A stretch of 17,024 bases of DNA from an uncultured Lachnospiraceae bacterium (GTDB taxonomy: Bacteria > Bacillota > Clostridia > Lachnospirales > Lachnospiraceae): positions 1-17,024 of the forward strand of contig CAJUGD010000050.1 in NCBI GenBank assembly GCA_910586205.1, written 5' to 3'. The notes beneath the pieces are model-generated. The model did not search any database and was not told the origin of the DNA. It was given only the letters and a program-made list of their open reading frames with translations. This document shows, in pieces, positions 6,781-13,403 of this stretch (position 1 is the first letter of the stretch; every line of letters starts with the position of its first letter). The position numbers and the translations under genes are program-made.

Positions 6781-7602
6781 ATGACTGATGAACAGTTGTT
6801 AGAATTGGCAAGGCTTTCCCTTGACGGGGAGATATATGGTCATTCAATTGACCAGTTTTGCCAGACATATCCGGATATTACGGAGGAGGAGGCTTACAGA
6901 GGACAAGAGTTTCGTCTGAAATTGATGGAGGAACAGGGGCATCACTTGGTAGGGTACAAGCTGGGAGGGACCAGCTTAGCAAAAGTAAATCAACTGAAAA
7001 GCACCATATATTCCAGCTCCTCGGCAGTGATTCCTACTTCCTCTGTGATTTACGGACGGCTGATGGAGTACATGGAGATGGAACACGGCAAAGATCTGGT
7101 GATGAGTACCCGCCTGCACCCAAAGGCAGAGCCGGAGCTGGCGTTCATTATGGGGGAAGATTTAAAAGGAGAGCATGTGACGGCGGCGGATGTTCTGCAT
7201 GCCACAAGCAAAATTGCCCCTGCATTTGAAATCATTGACAGCCGCTTCCATAATTTTAAAATCGGGAGAAGGTATGACGGAGTGATTGACAATACATCTT
7301 CCGCGGCATTTATGCTGGGGGAAGGACGAAAAAGTCCCAGGGATACAGACCTTAACAGCATTGGAATGAAATTGCAGAAAAACGGGGAATATATCGGATT
7401 CGGTGCAGGAGAGTCCATTATGGGACATCCGGCAAGAGCCGTGGCAGCCTTAGTCCATGCCCTGTGGCGGGTTGGCCGGGGACTGAAAGCCGGGGAGTTA
7501 GTGCTTTCCGGGGCAATGACTGCCTCCACGCCGGTTCAGGCCGGGGACTATCTGCGGGCCGACTTTGGGGGCCTTGGATATGTGGACATGCATGTGGTGT
7601 AA
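6781..7602 (+). CDS. 2-keto-4-pentenoate hydratase / 4-oxalocrotonate decarboxylase family enzyme (copy 2)
   Basis: This 273-residue paralogue of the preceding gene is clearly diverged. Metal ligands are Glu117 and Glu119 (AEPELAF) and Glu150 (PAFEIID). Signature segments are LVGYKLGGTS (56-65), VIDNTSSAAFMLG (168-180) and GESIMGHPARAVAALVHAL. The last resembles the GHPA-AVAWLAN segment of this family, and DN-SSA is my basis for leaning toward the decarboxylase. In meta-cleavage pathways decarboxylase and hydratase occur as a physically associated pair (for example XylI-XylJ, DmpH-DmpE), so two adjacent members here suggest the same two consecutive steps. Which copy does which is uncertain. 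The start has AAAGGAGA/AGGAAAG upstream. Confidence 0.9.
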   Translation: MTDEQLLELARLSLDGEIYGHSIDQFCQTYPDITEEEAYRGQEFRLKLMEEQGHHLVGYKLGGTSLAKVNQLKSTIYSSSSAVIPTSSVIYGRLMEYMEMEHGKDLVMSTRLHPKAEPELAFIMGEDLKGEHVTAADVLHATSKIAPAFEIIDSRFHNFKIGRRYDGVIDNTSSAAFMLGEGRKSPRDTDLNSIGMKLQKNGEYIGFGAGESIMGHPARAVAALVHALWRVGRGLKAGELVLSGAMTASTPVQAGDYLRADFGGLGYVDMHVV

Positions 7603-7635
7603 AAGGTGCATTCCACCGAGGAAAGAGAGGTGTCT

Positions 7636-8418
7636 ATGAAACAAAATAATCTGAAAAAAAGAATGGCAAATGGGGAGGCGGTGTTTGGACTTTTTATCAA
7701 TTCCGGCAGTACGATTGCCTGTGAGGTTGCCGGGCTTGGAGGATTTGATTTTGTGATGATTGACAGTGAACACGGGCCTACGGATCCTTTAAAGAACCGG
7801 GATTTGATTGCTGCGGCAGAATATCGTGATACGGCTCCCCTCGTCCGGGTTCCAAACGGTTCCTATGATACCATATTGCGGACCTTGGATGTGGGAGCCC
7901 ACGGGGTCATGGTTCCTCAGATCAACACGCCAGAGCAGGCACAGAAAGTGGCAGAGGCAGCCCTTTATACACCCAGGGGAAGCCGCGGCGTGGCAACGAC
8001 CCGCGCCGGGGATTATGGATTTTTCCAACCCATGAGTGAGTATTTTTCCCAGGCCAATGAGAGGAATCTGGTGATCGTCCAATGTGAGAATGTGAAGGCT
8101 GTGCCTTATCTGGATGAAATCTGCAAGGTTCCAGGCATTGATGTGGTGTTTGTGGGACCTTATGATCTCTCTGCTTCTATGAATGCTCCGGGAAAGGTGG
8201 ATTATGAATCCATCCGTCCGGTGGCTGACCTTGTGCGGAAGAAAACAGCAGAGAACGGAAAATTTGCCGGGATTTTTACAAAGGATCCGGCGGAGGCTAA
8301 GATGTATCGAGATATGGGCTTTCAGTTTATTATTGTCAGCTCGGATATTTCCTGTTTGGTTTCAGGGTGCCGCCAGATTGGGGACAAGATATTAGGAGGA
8401 GGGAGGGACAGAGAATGA
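7636..8418 (+). CDS. HpcH/HpaI-family class II pyruvate aldolase
   Basis: The 260-residue product matches 4-hydroxy-2-oxoheptanedioate aldolase (HpaI) and relatives, which cleave 4-hydroxy-2-oxo acids to pyruvate and an aldehyde using a divalent metal. All catalytic positions are present: His46 (DSEHGPTD), Arg71 (LVRVP), and metal ligands Glu151 (VQCENVKA) and Asp177 (GPYDLSAS), equal to H45, R70, E149 and D175 of HpaI. The ATG at 7636 is chosen because GAGAGG sits five bases before it and homology begins there; an upstream in-frame GTG (7606) has no ribosome binding site. The stop overlaps the next start by four bases (ATGA), implying translational coupling. In context it would cleave the hydratase product, giving pyruvate plus acetaldehyde or a semialdehyde. 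Confidence 0.94.
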   Translation: MKQNNLKKRMANGEAVFGLFINSGSTIACEVAGLGGFDFVMIDSEHGPTDPLKNRDLIAAAEYRDTAPLVRVPNGSYDTILRTLDVGAHGVMVPQINTPEQAQKVAEAALYTPRGSRGVATTRAGDYGFFQPMSEYFSQANERNLVIVQCENVKAVPYLDEICKVPGIDVVFVGPYDLSASMNAPGKVDYESIRPVADLVRKKTAENGKFAGIFTKDPAEAKMYRDMGFQFIIVSSDISCLVSGCRQIGDKILGGGRDRE

Positions 8419-10406
8419 AATACCAGGAACTGTTTACGCCTCTTTCTATCGGAAACTGCAGGATTAAGAACCGGTATGTGATGGAACCGATGGGGCCGGC
8501 CGGATTGGCAGACGGGTTTGGAGCATTTAATGAGCGGGCAATTCATTTCTACACAGAGCGGGCCCGGGGCAAAGTTGGCCTGATTATAGCCGGAATGTGC
8601 TATGCAGAAAATGTGGTGGAGTGGCATGCAGACGGAAGTATGCCCTGCCCCACAAAGGCTCCGGTGCTTTTTAAGCGGACAGGCATTGAGCTGACAGAAA
8701 GAGTCCACGCTTATGGAACGAAAATTTTCATTCAATTATCAGCCGGATTCGGGCGGGTGACAAACCGTTATCGCCCAGGTGACAGGCCGATTGCCCCGTC
8801 TAAGATTCCCTACCGCTGGGATCCGTCTATCACCTGCCGCCCTGTTTCCACAGAGGAAGTGGGGCAGATCGTCCGCTCCTTAGGAGAGGCAGCTTCCATC
8901 GCAAAGGCAGCAGGCTTTGACGGGGTGGAAATCCACGCAATGCATGAGGGATATCTGATCGATCAATTTGCCATGGAATGCTGTAACCACCGGACGGATC
9001 AGTACGGGGGAAGCCTGGAAAACCGGATACGCTTTGCGGTGGAGATTGTTCAGGAAATCAAGAAAACCTGCGGGAAGGATTTTCCTGTAATTATGCGTTA
9101 CAGCAGCAAAAGTTTTATGAAGGACTTCGGAATGGGGGCATTGCCCGGGGAAGAATTTGTAGAAATGGGCCGCGATCTCAAGGAGGGAATGGTTATTGCC
9201 AAAATGCTTGAGGATGCAGGGTATGATGGCCTGGACGCAGATGTGGGGTGCTATGATTCCTGGTACTGGAATCATCCGCCTATGTATTTTGAGGACGGTT
9301 TGTACCTTCCCTTTAACAGGGAGCTGAAAAAGCATGTGACAATCCCGGTGCTGACAGCAGGCAGAATGGATGATCCCAAGGTGGCTTTGGAGGCGGTCAG
9401 AACTCATGCCACGGATTTTGTCGGACTGGCAAGGCCCTTGCTGGCAGACGCTTATCTGGTTCATAAGATTTTAAAGGGACAGGAGGAAGATATCCGTCCC
9501 TGCCTTTCTTGCCAGGAGGGATGTATCGGCAGGCTGAAAAAGTATTTACATATTAGCTGTGCGGTAAATCCTGCTGCATGCAGAGAAAAGGGGTTTGAGC
9601 TGAAAAAAACAGACATGCCCCAAAAGATTGGGGTGATTGGCGGTGGGGTTGCGGGATGCGAGGCAGCGAGAGTCTTAAAGCTTCGGGGGCATGAACCGGA
9701 GATTTTTGAGAAAAGCAGCCGTTTGGGAGGAAAGCTTCATCAGGCAGGGGCTCCGGACTTTAAGCGGGATGATAAAAGGCTGATCGGATGGTACGAGCAT
9801 CAGATGAAAAAACTGGAAATTCCCGTACATTTTGATGTGACAATCCGGGGAGAAGAAACGCTGTCAGCGTTTGACAAGGTAATTGTTGCCACTGGTTCAG
9901 AGCCTGTATGGATTTCTCTGGGTCAGGAAATACCAGTGGTTTTTGCGGGGGATGTGATGGAGCATCCGGAAAAATATCAGGCGCCGTTTGCCGTTGTGGG
10001 CGGAGGGCTTGTGGGATGTGAGCTGGCTTTGATGCTGGCAGAGAAAGGAAAGCAGGTATGCATTGTGGAGGCGATGCCAGAGCTTATGGCGGCCAACGGG
10101 CCGTCTTGTTATGCAAACCGGCAGATGCTTACGGATCTCATCCGTTTTCATAAGATTCCGATTTACAAAAACAGCAAAGCCTGGCAGACCGATGAGGAGG
10201 GGCTGCTCATCCAGTCGGCAAAGGGAACGGAGCATGTCCCTGCAGGGACCGTGGTTCTTTCTGTCGGCTACCGGGCAGATCAAGAGCTTGCCGGGAAGCT
10301 TTGGGAAGCAGGAAAAGAGGTATATGTGATTGGCGAGGCAAAGGACGGGAGCGGAAATATTCTTCGGTCCATATGGGATGCCTATGAGATTGCTTCCGGC
10401 ATGTGA
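8415..10406 (+). CDS. Old-yellow-enzyme / 4Fe-4S enoate reductase (2,4-dienoyl-CoA reductase type)
   Basis: This 663-residue protein has the three-part layout of 2-enoate and 2,4-dienoyl-CoA reductases. An FMN-binding TIM barrel spans about 1-350. A 4Fe-4S cluster motif has Cys363, Cys366, Cys370 and Cys382. An FAD/NAD(P)H domain follows, with IGVIGGGVAG at 405-414 and a second dinucleotide motif FAVVGGGLVGCE at 525-536. The barrel carries HAMHEGYLIDQF (174-185), with His174, His177 and Tyr180, and the QYGGSLENR motif typical of this family (2-enoate reductase, BaiCD, FldZ). Such enzymes reduce activated carbon-carbon double bonds with NAD(P)H and are oxygen sensitive. The start at 8415 has GGAGGGAGGG upstream and overlaps the aldolase stop. 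The substrate is probably a conjugated enoate or dienoate rather than a CoA ester, since no CoA ligase or transferase is nearby. Confidence 0.94.
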   Translation: MKYQELFTPLSIGNCRIKNRYVMEPMGPAGLADGFGAFNERAIHFYTERARGKVGLIIAGMCYAENVVEWHADGSMPCPTKAPVLFKRTGIELTERVHAYGTKIFIQLSAGFGRVTNRYRPGDRPIAPSKIPYRWDPSITCRPVSTEEVGQIVRSLGEAASIAKAAGFDGVEIHAMHEGYLIDQFAMECCNHRTDQYGGSLENRIRFAVEIVQEIKKTCGKDFPVIMRYSSKSFMKDFGMGALPGEEFVEMGRDLKEGMVIAKMLEDAGYDGLDADVGCYDSWYWNHPPMYFEDGLYLPFNRELKKHVTIPVLTAGRMDDPKVALEAVRTHATDFVGLARPLLADAYLVHKILKGQEEDIRPCLSCQEGCIGRLKKYLHISCAVNPAACREKGFELKKTDMPQKIGVIGGGVAGCEAARVLKLRGHEPEIFEKSSRLGGKLHQAGAPDFKRDDKRLIGWYEHQMKKLEIPVHFDVTIRGEETLSAFDKVIVATGSEPVWISLGQEIPVVFAGDVMEHPEKYQAPFAVVGGGLVGCELALMLAEKGKQVCIVEAMPELMAANGPSCYANRQMLTDLIRFHKIPIYKNSKAWQTDEEGLLIQSAKGTEHVPAGTVVLSVGYRADQELAGKLWEAGKEVYVIGEAKDGSGNILRSIWDAYEIASGM

Positions 10407-10416
10407 CATGATGGTA

Positions 10417-11310
10417 TCAGGGACTGTCAAAACCTTTGTGGCCAGAGGAATCTTCATAATCAGCAGGCTGGCAGATGGCATGAGGGATGGGAACAAATTG
10501 TCCGCTGCGCAGCGTCTGGGCGTATTTTCCAGGAGTGGTGTCTGTAAAGTCTGTAAAGGTGTGGATAAAATGGGCCACAGAGGAAAAACCGGATCGGGTG
10601 GCAGTCTCCTTGACAGATACGCCCTGACGCAGCAGAAGGCAGGCCATTTTGATGCGGTTCATATTGATGTAGGTGGTCAGTGTCAGTCCGGTTTTTCTTT
10701 TGAAGGTGTGGCACAGCGTGTATTTGCTGGTGTAAAATTCATTGGCGAGTTCATCCAGGGTAATCCGCCTGGTAAGGTGATTATCAATATAAGTGAGAAT
10801 GGGGGAGAGCCATTTGTCATCCCGGAAAAACTGATAGGTCTTTTCCTGCTTTCCATTTTGCAAGATGGGGGCAGTCATCAAAAGCACCTCCATAAAGCAG
10901 CTTATATTCATCAGATCATTGCCAAATTCTGACGGAAAGGAAAGGAATTTCTCAAATAATAGGACCATTTTCTGCATCATGCTGTGATTGAGCTGAATAC
11001 AGGCATTCTGCTCTCCAAACAATGTATACAGATCCGTGGCGGGAGTGGATAATTCCCGGAGCAAAGACGGGGCATAATGGATCACATAGCTGTTTATGGG
11101 TTTGGTATCGTGGTTAAACTTGGCGTGAAGGGTGCCCTGAGGAATAAAAATGATAGCGCCTGCCTGAATTGCCCAGGCATCCTGGTTGATCAGCATGGTG
11201 GCGTCATCATTTAAAGTAAAGAGCAGCTCATTTACATCGTGAAAATGAGGGGTCCTCTGGTAATCATAGGGGTGAAGAAGATGCTGAATCTGAAAGGATC
11301 CGGTTATCAA
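10417..11310 (-). CDS. AraC-family transcriptional regulator with N-terminal cupin domain
   Basis: The 297-residue product has an N-terminal cupin-like sensing domain (about 10-85, with HFHDVNELLF and IPQGTLHAKF) and a C-terminal double helix-turn-helix (about 175-270). The DNA-binding part includes ITLDELANEFYTSKYTLCHT and SVKETATRSGFSSVAHFIHT. A tail of about 25 residues of no recognised kind follows. I place the start at TTG (11310) because AAAGGAGG (11326-11319) lies exactly eight bases before it; the in-frame ATG at 11337 would put that site inside the coding region. It converges on the enoate reductase gene with only 10 bases between and no terminator. It diverges from the amidohydrolase operon, the usual arrangement for a regulator of its neighbours. 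A ligand related to the catabolic substrate is likely. Confidence 0.92.
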   Translation of the reverse strand: MITGSFQIQHLLHPYDYQRTPHFHDVNELLFTLNDDATMLINQDAWAIQAGAIIFIPQGTLHAKFNHDTKPINSYVIHYAPSLLRELSTPATDLYTLFGEQNACIQLNHSMMQKMVLLFEKFLSFPSEFGNDLMNISCFMEVLLMTAPILQNGKQEKTYQFFRDDKWLSPILTYIDNHLTRRITLDELANEFYTSKYTLCHTFKRKTGLTLTTYINMNRIKMACLLLRQGVSVKETATRSGFSSVAHFIHTFTDFTDTTPGKYAQTLRSGQFVPIPHAICQPADYEDSSGHKGFDSP

Positions 11311-11513
11311 GACAAATACCTCCTTTAAGGGGATCATGGTCAGTCACTCTGCTGCTGGCCGGCGGGGCAGGTTCACATCGAGTCAGAGCATCGGATATAG
11401 GTCTGTTTATATAAGCGTATGCAGTTCGGTTTGCAGGGTATTTGTAAACAGCAAGGTTTGTACTTCTACTATAACCGTGAAAGTATAAAAAATCAAGAAA
11501 AGGAGAAAGGGTT
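11311..11513. promoter_or_regulatory. Divergent regulatory region between AraC gene and amidohydrolase operon
   Basis: This roughly 200-base spacer must hold promoters for both directions. GGTTTG occurs twice in the same orientation (11428-11433 and 11455-11460, 27 bases apart) within similar surroundings, a candidate pair of activator half-sites for the neighbouring AraC protein. A weak -35/-10 pair (TTGTAC 11458-11463 and GTATAA 11483-11488, 19-base spacer) overlaps the second copy, as expected for an activator-dependent promoter. None of these is strong enough to stand alone. Confidence 0.35.
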
Positions 11514-12671
11514 ATGGCTTTTATTGTTCGCTGTTATGATCTTCTGATCAAAAATGGAACTTTGGTGGATCCGGCCCAAAGGATTCACAAGAAAATGGAT
11601 ATCGGTATCTATGGCTCCCGTATTGTTGATGTATTTGAGCCGGAGACCTTGCCAGGGAAAATCTGTGGAAGTCAGGTGATTGATGCAAAGGGAATGACGG
11701 TTGTCCCGGGACTGGTGGACGGCCATGTCCATGTACTGCCGGGGCTTCGTTTCAGCTATCCGCCGAAGGAGCTGTGGAAAAGGGGAATCACGGCCTGCAT
11801 TGATGTAGGGAGCCAGACCTCTGCAAGCTTTAATCGTGTCCGCCATCTGGTGGATGAGATTCCCTGTCCGGTGAATGTATGTCTGGGACTTTCCAGCATG
11901 TCAGAGACTCAAGGGGAAATCAGCCGGTACACCCTTCTTGACAAGGAGGTTGACAAGGAAAAAATCAAGGAATTGTTTGCTATGCATCCGGATGTTTTGA
12001 TTGGCATCAAGGTGTTTATCGGGCATAATGACAGCCCGGGAGCAGAGCTGACCCACAAGGTTATGAAAAAGGCAAGGGAGGTTTGCGATTATGTGGGCTG
12101 CCGTATGTTTGTCCATGTGGCGAATCCGGACATCCCATTTTCCGAGCTGATCCGTTATTTTAATCCTGGTGATAACTTTACCCATACCTACAATAAAGGA
12201 AATATTTTAAATGAGAAGGGTGAGGTTTATAAAGAGGCATGGGAGGCGAAAGAAAGAGGGGTTCTCTTTGACAGCGCCAGGGGTTCAAGAAACTGGAGCG
12301 CCGAGGTGGCAAAAGCTGCCTTTGCTCAGGGCTTTACCCCGGATGTAATCACAGATGATCTGACATGTCTGAGCAATGATCCCCAGACCAGCCGCCTTCA
12401 CGTCCACATGGGAGAGTGTATGGCAATGGGAATGACTCTGGATCAGGTGTTGTATCATGCAACGAATGTGCCGGCAAGCTACATGAAGGGTGTGGAAGTG
12501 GGAATTAAAAGGGGCATGGCTGCCAATATCACCATATTGGAGGTGCAAAAGGGGCCCCACCAATATATAGATGCATTCGGTGTGCCTTATATGGGAGATA
12601 CTTTTATATTGCCGCGGACTACGATTATCAATGGCAGGGTGATGTACAATACGATTGAAACGGATTTTTAG
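11514..12671 (+). CDS. Amidohydrolase-superfamily cyclic hydrolase (dihydroorotase/deacetylase-like)
   Basis: This 385-residue protein has the small beta-sandwich plus TIM barrel layout of the amidohydrolase superfamily, starting LLIKNGTLVDP and closing with KRGMAANITILEV. The binuclear metal site is complete: His71 and His73 (VDGHVHV), bridging Lys166 (GIKVFIG, expected to be carbamylated), His201 (FVHVANP), His224 (NFTHTYN) and Asp281 (ITDDLT). It most resembles the poorly characterised amidohydrolase/deacetylase (EF_0837-like) group rather than true dihydroorotases or hydantoinases. Such enzymes hydrolyse cyclic amides, lactones or N-acyl groups. It is the first gene of a three-gene operon with two tautomerases, so its product probably feeds an enol/keto isomerisation. 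AAAGGAG lies upstream with an eight-base spacer. Confidence 0.9.
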   Translation: MAFIVRCYDLLIKNGTLVDPAQRIHKKMDIGIYGSRIVDVFEPETLPGKICGSQVIDAKGMTVVPGLVDGHVHVLPGLRFSYPPKELWKRGITACIDVGSQTSASFNRVRHLVDEIPCPVNVCLGLSSMSETQGEISRYTLLDKEVDKEKIKELFAMHPDVLIGIKVFIGHNDSPGAELTHKVMKKAREVCDYVGCRMFVHVANPDIPFSELIRYFNPGDNFTHTYNKGNILNEKGEVYKEAWEAKERGVLFDSARGSRNWSAEVAKAAFAQGFTPDVITDDLTCLSNDPQTSRLHVHMGECMAMGMTLDQVLYHATNVPASYMKGVEVGIKRGMAANITILEVQKGPHQYIDAFGVPYMGDTFILPRTTIINGRVMYNTIETDF

Positions 12672-12686
12672 GGAGGAGATAGGAAA

Positions 12687-13076
12687 ATGCCTTTTGTGAC
12701 ACTGTATTTGCCTAAAGGCTGCAGCAACAAAGCCTTGGAAAAATCTATGAGAGAAATAACAGTTGCCGGCGAAAAGACTCTGGAGAATACACTGATGCGC
12801 ATGGTTCGGGTGACAGTATTTGAATCGGAGCCGGAGAGGGTCTATGAGGGAGGCCGGCATACAGACGGATTGTATCCGGTAGTCTTGTTTCGGATTGGAC
12901 CGGGACGCAGCCCGGAGGCAAAGGACTCTTTTATGGATCAGATTGCACAGATTCTTCATGAGAATCTGAATTGTCCCAAGGAGCATGTGCGGGGCTATGT
13001 CTTGGATAATGAGGAGGGACATCATTTCTGTATAGGGGGAAAACCTAAGGATTTTACAAAGGAGGTGAAAAAGTAG
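12687..13076 (+). CDS. Tandem (fused) 4-oxalocrotonate-tautomerase-like protein
   Basis: This 129-residue protein consists of two tautomerase units in one chain. The first begins at Pro2 (PFVTLYLPKG) and ends at YEGG (53-56). The second begins at Pro64 (PVVLFRIGPGRS) and ends at CIGG (115-118). The catalytic N-terminal proline is present once the initiator Met is removed; Pro64 is internal and cannot act as a free amine. The first unit keeps an Arg at the Arg39 position (Arg41) but has Gly-Cys-Ser where Arg11 is expected, while the second unit keeps both (Arg74, Arg102). Fused tautomerases are known in the cis-CaaD/malonate semialdehyde decarboxylase branch of the superfamily, but that specific activity cannot be asserted. 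The gene lies 15 bases after the amidohydrolase and directly abuts the single-unit tautomerase. Confidence 0.85.
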   Translation: MPFVTLYLPKGCSNKALEKSMREITVAGEKTLENTLMRMVRVTVFESEPERVYEGGRHTDGLYPVVLFRIGPGRSPEAKDSFMDQIAQILHENLNCPKEHVRGYVLDNEEGHHFCIGGKPKDFTKEVKK

Positions 13077-13286
13077 ATGCCGATCATGTGTGTGGTACAG
13101 CTTCCGGCCGGCAAAAGGCGGGAACAGGTGAATGCTGCAATAAAGGACATATCCGATGCCCTGATGCGTGATTTTGAGGCGCAGCCCAATCAGGTACGGG
13201 TGACGATTGAGGAGCTTCCCAAAGGGCGGTATATGGCCGGGGGTGTGATGGATTATGAGATGGCTGAGTTTAATGTAGAAAAATAA
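13077..13286 (+). CDS. 4-oxalocrotonate tautomerase family protein
   Basis: This 69-residue protein starts MPIMCVVQLPAGKRREQV and contains VRVTIEELPKGRYMAGG, closely following the canonical tautomerase pattern (PIAQIHILEGRSDEQ and SVRVIITEMAKGHFGIGG). Pro2 becomes the catalytic N-terminal base, Lys/Arg near position 13-15 stands in for Arg11, and Arg40 matches Arg39. Such enzymes form hexamers and convert 2-hydroxymuconate to 2-oxohex-3-enedioate. The start codon immediately follows the previous stop (TAGATG) with AAAGGAGGTG nine bases upstream, so the two tautomerases are translated together. They may assemble as a mixed oligomer or act on different substrates. Confidence 0.9.
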   Translation: MPIMCVVQLPAGKRREQVNAAIKDISDALMRDFEAQPNQVRVTIEELPKGRYMAGGVMDYEMAEFNVEK

Positions 13287-13303
13287 AGAGAAACCCATGA
13301 CAC

Positions 13304-13352
13304 ATTCCGGAGCGTGTATGACAGAAAGCAATTGTCAGACACGCTCTGGAAT
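13304..13352. repeat. Long hairpin repeat, related to the end of the 1325-1485 element
   Basis: A 14-base arm ATTCCGGAGCGTGT (13304-13317) pairs with ACACGCTCTGGAAT (13339-13352) with one G-T wobble. After one mismatch a further TGACA/TGTCA stem (13319-13323 with 13333-13337) closes on a nine-base loop. No T-run follows on either strand, so it is not a classical terminator, though it lies between two convergent genes. TGACAGAAAGCAATTGTCAG and the bases after it nearly repeat 1455-1483. The 117-base gap 13287-13403 holds nothing else. Confidence 0.75.
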
Positions 13353-13403
13353 TACCAAACCAGATTCCGGCGGAAGTGTGAACGGGACAGCAGACAGGTG
13401 TTG

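Noticed and set aside
7606..7635. Upstream GTG start for the aldolase
   Set aside because: No ribosome binding site precedes it, and the ATG at 7636 has GAGAGG at suitable distance.
8367..8414. Upstream GTG start for the enoate reductase
   Set aside because: It lies inside the aldolase coding region and lacks a ribosome binding site; ATG 8415 has a strong one and overlaps the aldolase stop.
5962..8418. Classical aerobic meta-cleavage operon
   Set aside because: No extradiol dioxygenase, ring hydroxylase, semialdehyde dehydrogenase or acylating acetaldehyde dehydrogenase is found in the window, and the oxygen-sensitive reductase argues for anaerobic use.
5962..13286. Nicotinate fermentation cluster (amidohydrolase as enamidase)
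   Set aside because: The nicotinate pathway needs a molybdenum hydroxylase, 6-hydroxynicotinate reductase and B12-dependent mutase; none is present, and MhpD-type hydratases, tautomerases and HpaI aldolase do not belong to it.
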